This document shows, piece after piece, positions 21,558 through 24,408 of a stretch of DNA of 24,408 bases (position 1 is its first letter; each line of letters begins with the position of its first letter). This DNA is from Anaerolineaceae bacterium UBA4781 (GTDB lineage Bacteria > Chloroflexota > Anaerolineae > Anaerolineales > Anaerolineaceae). Location of the stretch: contig DHHD01000063.1 in NCBI GenBank assembly GCA_002403105.1, positions 2,998 to 27,405 of the forward strand, in the 5' to 3' direction. The notes below the pieces were generated by a model, which searched no databases, was not told where the DNA came from, and was given only the letters and a program-made list of their open reading frames with translations. The position numbers and the translations under genes were made by a program.

Positions 21558-23751
21558 CGATATTCTCCATTTTGAAAATGAACTGCGTGTTGTCATCACA
21601 CCACCGAATGCACGTGTTGATTTTGTTAATGAATTGGGAACACAGTTGTTGAACTTTTATCCCGCAAGAAAAACTTCTCGGGTGAAAAATTTTAGATTGA
21701 GACCAGCCTGGATCGTTGTGCTCAGTATTATCGCATTGTTGACCGCTGAAATTCTGCTTATCGGTCCAGACAAGGTTTATGCAGAATTTTTGAAACTATT
21801 CGGATACATTCCCGGAATCGGGATCGTGGATCAAGCTCAACCCATTCGTGTTCTGGCAGAACCGGTGAGAGTAACCCGCGATGGAGTAACCGTCTCCATC
21901 AACCAGGCAGTACTCACCGTAGAAAACACCCAGATTGATTTTGGGTACTCGGGAGTGCCATTATCAGCCTACCCCTCTGATAAGAGCATTGGATGTATGG
22001 AACGGGAATATTTACGTTTACCAGATGGATCAACTCAAGATATCAACGCCCCCTTCCCGGCTGACGTCAATGATGCCACCTTTGTCCTGCCTTGCATCTT
22101 CAACACCCTGCCCAATACCGTACCCACAGACTGGGAAATTTCCATTTCCTTTATTCCCCTGCCGGAAGAAACAACGGTACTACCTGTGATCGAGTTGACA
22201 CCAGACTCTTCTGGCACGACCCCCACGGTTGATCCAGCCAGTGAGGAAGACACTGCTTTTGAATTCAACGAAGTGATAGAAACGGATGATGGGTATATTC
22301 TGATCGGCTGGTTCCGACCGCATCTAGCAGAAGGAGAGAAAATTCAAGTCAATAGCGTACAATACCTCGATGCAAACGGAAAGAACATCAACAGCATTGA
22401 CTATCCCGAAGATATTGACCTTTCTTTCAGCGGAATGCCCTTTGGAGTTGACGATTCACAGTGGGCAATCCAATTCAAAGCCAGTGATGTCGCTTTCCCC
22501 TTAACGGTTCGCTACACCGGAAATGTATATTCCCTGGTAGACCAAAGCTCACCACTTGAATTCGAATTTGATGCTGGGTCTGATCCGCAGCCTGGCCAGG
22601 AATGGGTGCTGAATAAAGATTTTGATGTCGCAGGCATCACATTCCGGCTTGTTTCCATTCGCGCCGGCGAGGATGGATATTCTTTCCAATTCGAAAGCGA
22701 TCCGAAATTGGATGGGCCGGATGTTCAAATTGAAGGGTATCAGGCAATTGGCGGAGGCGGTGGACCACACACCAGAAGTCTGGCTTTTGAGGAGATGCCC
22801 ACAGGAAAATTGAAATTACTCTTCTCGGATTTTTATCCATTGAAAGAAACTCGCACCTGGGAAGGAACATGGCAGCCCGAAACTTTACCATCCCCTCAAC
22901 CCACTGCTGCCAGTATATCCCCCGTCTGCCTGGATGCCAATTCATACCAAACGCTGCCAACCCTACCGGAAGGGCTGGAAGGGTGGATGCTGCTGACGGA
23001 ATTAAACCCGGAAATGCAGTTGGTGCTTCAAAGCATGGACGGGGAAGATGTGAAATTAACCATTCCACAAGCCAACCACGGGAGCTTGAGCCCGGATGGC
23101 ACCAGGTTGGCTTATCCGAGTGAGGCAGGCACTGCGATTGTGGACCTAACCAGCGGTCAAACCACCACACTACTGAACATCGGCAGTTATTATGATCCGC
23201 ATTGGTCGCCGGATGGAAAACTCATTGCATCGGTCAATCCATCTACCGATTATGGAATTTTTGTAGCCGCCGTTGATGGCAGCGGTTCACGCCAGCTTAC
23301 CAACCTGGGCTATGAATCCATCGCGGGTTGGTCGCCGGATGGCAGCCTTTTATACTACGCCATCCCCGATGCCAGCGGAAAGAGCTTCATGCTGCATGCG
23401 GTCAATGTGAACACCGGAAGCATCCATGATCTGTTTATCCTGGAAGATTCCTCCAGAAAAGCACCTTATCCGGCAATTTCACCGGATGGGCAATGGGTTG
23501 CCTATCGCGCCAGCGACAACAGCAGCCTCTACCTGAAAGGAATGGACGGCAGTCCTGCCCGGCTCTTGTTGGACCGTCCTGCCACAGCCATCAGCGGAAT
23601 TGTTTGGGAGAAAGGCAGCCATCTGCTGGGAGTTAGTTTGATCACACCCGAAACGTCCGACGGGGAGGTCATTTTGATACAATTTGAAAATTGTGAGGTC
23701 TATAAATTACCTGACTTGCACGGTGAACTGGATGGGATCTTCATCCCTTAA
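21550..23751 (+). CDS. Single-pass membrane protein with TolB/WD40-like propeller, probable anti-sigma partner
   Basis: A 733-residue protein. Residues 1-52 are cytoplasmic and could hold the sigma factor (FENELRVVITPPNARVDFV). One membrane segment follows (about 53-72, AWIVVLSIIALLTAEILLIG). About 430 extracytoplasmic residues of unrecognised beta-rich sequence come next, with a Thr/Pro/Ser linker near 450-460. The last 230 residues have four SPDG motifs at about 513, 552, 595 and 645 (LSPDGTRLAY, WSPDGKLIAS, WSPDGSLLYY, ISPDGQWVAY), the hallmark of TolB/PD40 propeller blades. The gene is coupled to the ECF sigma factor by an 8-bp overlap. The fold of the middle part and the signal sensed are unknown; no classic ZAS zinc motif is present. 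A terminator follows. Confidence 0.8.
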   Translation: MNNDILHFENELRVVITPPNARVDFVNELGTQLLNFYPARKTSRVKNFRLRPAWIVVLSIIALLTAEILLIGPDKVYAEFLKLFGYIPGIGIVDQAQPIRVLAEPVRVTRDGVTVSINQAVLTVENTQIDFGYSGVPLSAYPSDKSIGCMEREYLRLPDGSTQDINAPFPADVNDATFVLPCIFNTLPNTVPTDWEISISFIPLPEETTVLPVIELTPDSSGTTPTVDPASEEDTAFEFNEVIETDDGYILIGWFRPHLAEGEKIQVNSVQYLDANGKNINSIDYPEDIDLSFSGMPFGVDDSQWAIQFKASDVAFPLTVRYTGNVYSLVDQSSPLEFEFDAGSDPQPGQEWVLNKDFDVAGITFRLVSIRAGEDGYSFQFESDPKLDGPDVQIEGYQAIGGGGGPHTRSLAFEEMPTGKLKLLFSDFYPLKETRTWEGTWQPETLPSPQPTAASISPVCLDANSYQTLPTLPEGLEGWMLLTELNPEMQLVLQSMDGEDVKLTIPQANHGSLSPDGTRLAYPSEAGTAIVDLTSGQTTTLLNIGSYYDPHWSPDGKLIASVNPSTDYGIFVAAVDGSGSRQLTNLGYESIAGWSPDGSLLYYAIPDASGKSFMLHAVNVNTGSIHDLFILEDSSRKAPYPAISPDGQWVAYRASDNSSLYLKGMDGSPARLLLDRPATAISGIVWEKGSHLLGVSLITPETSDGEVILIQFENCEVYKLPDLHGELDGIFIP

Positions 23752-23768
23752 TAAAATATATTTACAAA

Positions 23769-23796
23769 GAAGCAGCGCCATTGAAGGCGCTGCTTC
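23769..23796. terminator. Bidirectional hairpin between convergent genes
   Basis: GAAGCAGCGCC pairs perfectly with GGCGCTGCTTC (11 bp) around a 6-nt loop. The plus side is followed by a T-rich stretch (ATTTATTCTATTTT) and the minus side by an AT-rich stretch with T-runs. It lies 17 bp after the propeller-protein stop and 9 bp from the MerR-type gene's stop, so it can end both transcripts. Confidence 0.8.
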
Positions 23797-23805
23797 GCAT
23801 TTATT

Positions 23806-24408
23806 CTATTTTCCCTTTTGTTTTTCTATTTTCACAAAATAGGTAATGGCTTTTTCCATAAAAGCTGCCAGACCGGGTTTCACGGTCTCATAAGTTGCTT
23901 GAAAAGCAGGATTCTGATTATACATATGACCCAACCGTTCATAATGGTCGAGGTTGACTGTATAAAAGAATTGCATGTTCTCCCAATATTGCCGCATTAA
24001 CTCCATTACTTCAGGGCTGTCTGCACCCAGCGGCATGGCATCCGCGATCGTGTGATGAAACTGGTTGCCCCTGGCAATCATTTCTTTTTGCTGTTCTTTT
24101 GTCAGGTGATTCCAACGCTTCATGCTGATATCCAACGGCTCGTCACCATATTTTTCACGTACCTCTTTTTCATATTCTTTTTGTTTTTCTTCTGAAAAAC
24201 CCAGGTAAAGGTCTTTATCTTGCATGGTTTCGTCTCCTTGTAGTTGTTGAATTGTTTTATCAATGGTATTGATCAATTGAGTAATTCGCTTTTGGTGATC
24301 CGTCAGCATTTTCCGCTGTGAATTCAAAGCTGCCTTCACATCGAAATCCGGATCTTCGAGGATGGCATTGATCTGCTCCAGCGGAAAATCCAATTCCCGA
24401 AAGAACAG
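23806..24408 (-). CDS. MerR-family regulator with TipAS-like effector domain (5' part cut by window edge)
   Basis: The reading frame runs off the right edge: five codons before the first in-frame start candidate (a TTG) spell LFFRE, continuing as LDFPLEQINAILEDPDFD, the third and fourth helices of a MerR DNA-binding domain. A coiled-coil linker follows (HQKRITQLINTIDKTIQQL), then a C-terminal effector domain of about 140 residues (YLGFSEEKQKEYEKEVREKY, then MKRWNHLTKEQ and FHHTIADAMPLGADSPEV) of the TipAS type known from antibiotic-sensing TipA/Mta regulators. It ends in VKIEKQKGK. The N-terminal helix-turn-helix lies outside the window. The effector and target genes are unknown; MerR proteins usually act at their own promoter. 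Confidence 0.85.
   Translation of the reverse strand: MFFRELDFPLEQINAILEDPDFDVKAALNSQRKMLTDHQKRITQLINTIDKTIQQLQGDETMQDKDLYLGFSEEKQKEYEKEVREKYGDEPLDISMKRWNHLTKEQQKEMIARGNQFHHTIADAMPLGADSPEVMELMRQYWENMQFFYTVNLDHYERLGHMYNQNPAFQATYETVKPGLAAFMEKAITYFVKIEKQKGK

Noticed and set aside
22637..23170. A 177-codon minus-strand frame inside the propeller-protein gene
   Set aside because: It is antisense to SPDG repeats, Trp/Pro/Arg-rich and without a ribosome site; an artefact of composition.

Overview
The window most resembles a chromosomal segment of a moderate-GC bacterium, plausibly Chloroflexota (Anaerolineae type). That placement is inferred from protein style only: alanine/glutamate-rich lipoprotein linkers, an ECF sigma factor next to a membrane-anchored TolB-like protein, and P2C-like cation ATPase plus TrkA pairing. 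There is no rRNA, tRNA or marker gene to confirm it. I saw no insertion sequence, phage gene or CRISPR array.

Left part (1-6080, all minus strand). A P-type ATPase with the membrane signature residues of the Na+/K+-ATPase (P2C) group overlaps by 4 bp a TrkA-like NAD-binding K+-channel regulator that runs off the left edge. Upstream lie a Mut7-C RNase-like protein with an N-terminal ubiquitin-like domain and a C-terminal zinc ribbon, and a 586-residue protein with an HPr-kinase/PEPCK-like P-loop in its C-terminal half. The latter has its own near-consensus promoter followed by two direct 11-bp repeats.

Middle (6093-8950, minus). A polar amino-acid ABC transporter operon (binding lipoprotein, permease, ATPase) is driven by a near-perfect sigma70 promoter. 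An inverted repeat lies just upstream, and a roughly 215-nt structured leader ends in a terminator-like hairpin, so attenuation or a riboswitch is likely.

Right-middle (8956-20869). This is a nucleoside acquisition and breakdown region. It holds a BmpA-type lipoprotein with a two-domain ATPase and two permeases, a nucleoside hydrolase behind a terminator, an MtaD/SsnA-like amidohydrolase, three uridine-phosphorylase-family enzymes and an MFS transporter, all on the minus strand. A class II aldolase gene diverges from it on the plus strand. Two phosphorylases are close paralogues (about 79% identical by hand count) that differ mostly in the segment expected to read the base and in a C-terminal loop. 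A plausible flow is import, deamination and phosphorolysis, possibly ending in cleavage of a phosphorylated pentulose by the aldolase. The last step is speculative, because no isomerase or sugar kinase is in the window. The phosphorylase operon has a clear promoter and a leader of about 300 nt with several strong hairpins.

Right end (20982-24408). An ECF sigma factor is translationally coupled to a 733-residue single-pass membrane protein with a C-terminal TolB/WD40-like propeller, probably a sigma/anti-sigma pair. A hairpin terminator that could serve both strands separates it from a convergent MerR-family regulator with a TipAS-like effector domain, cut by the right edge.
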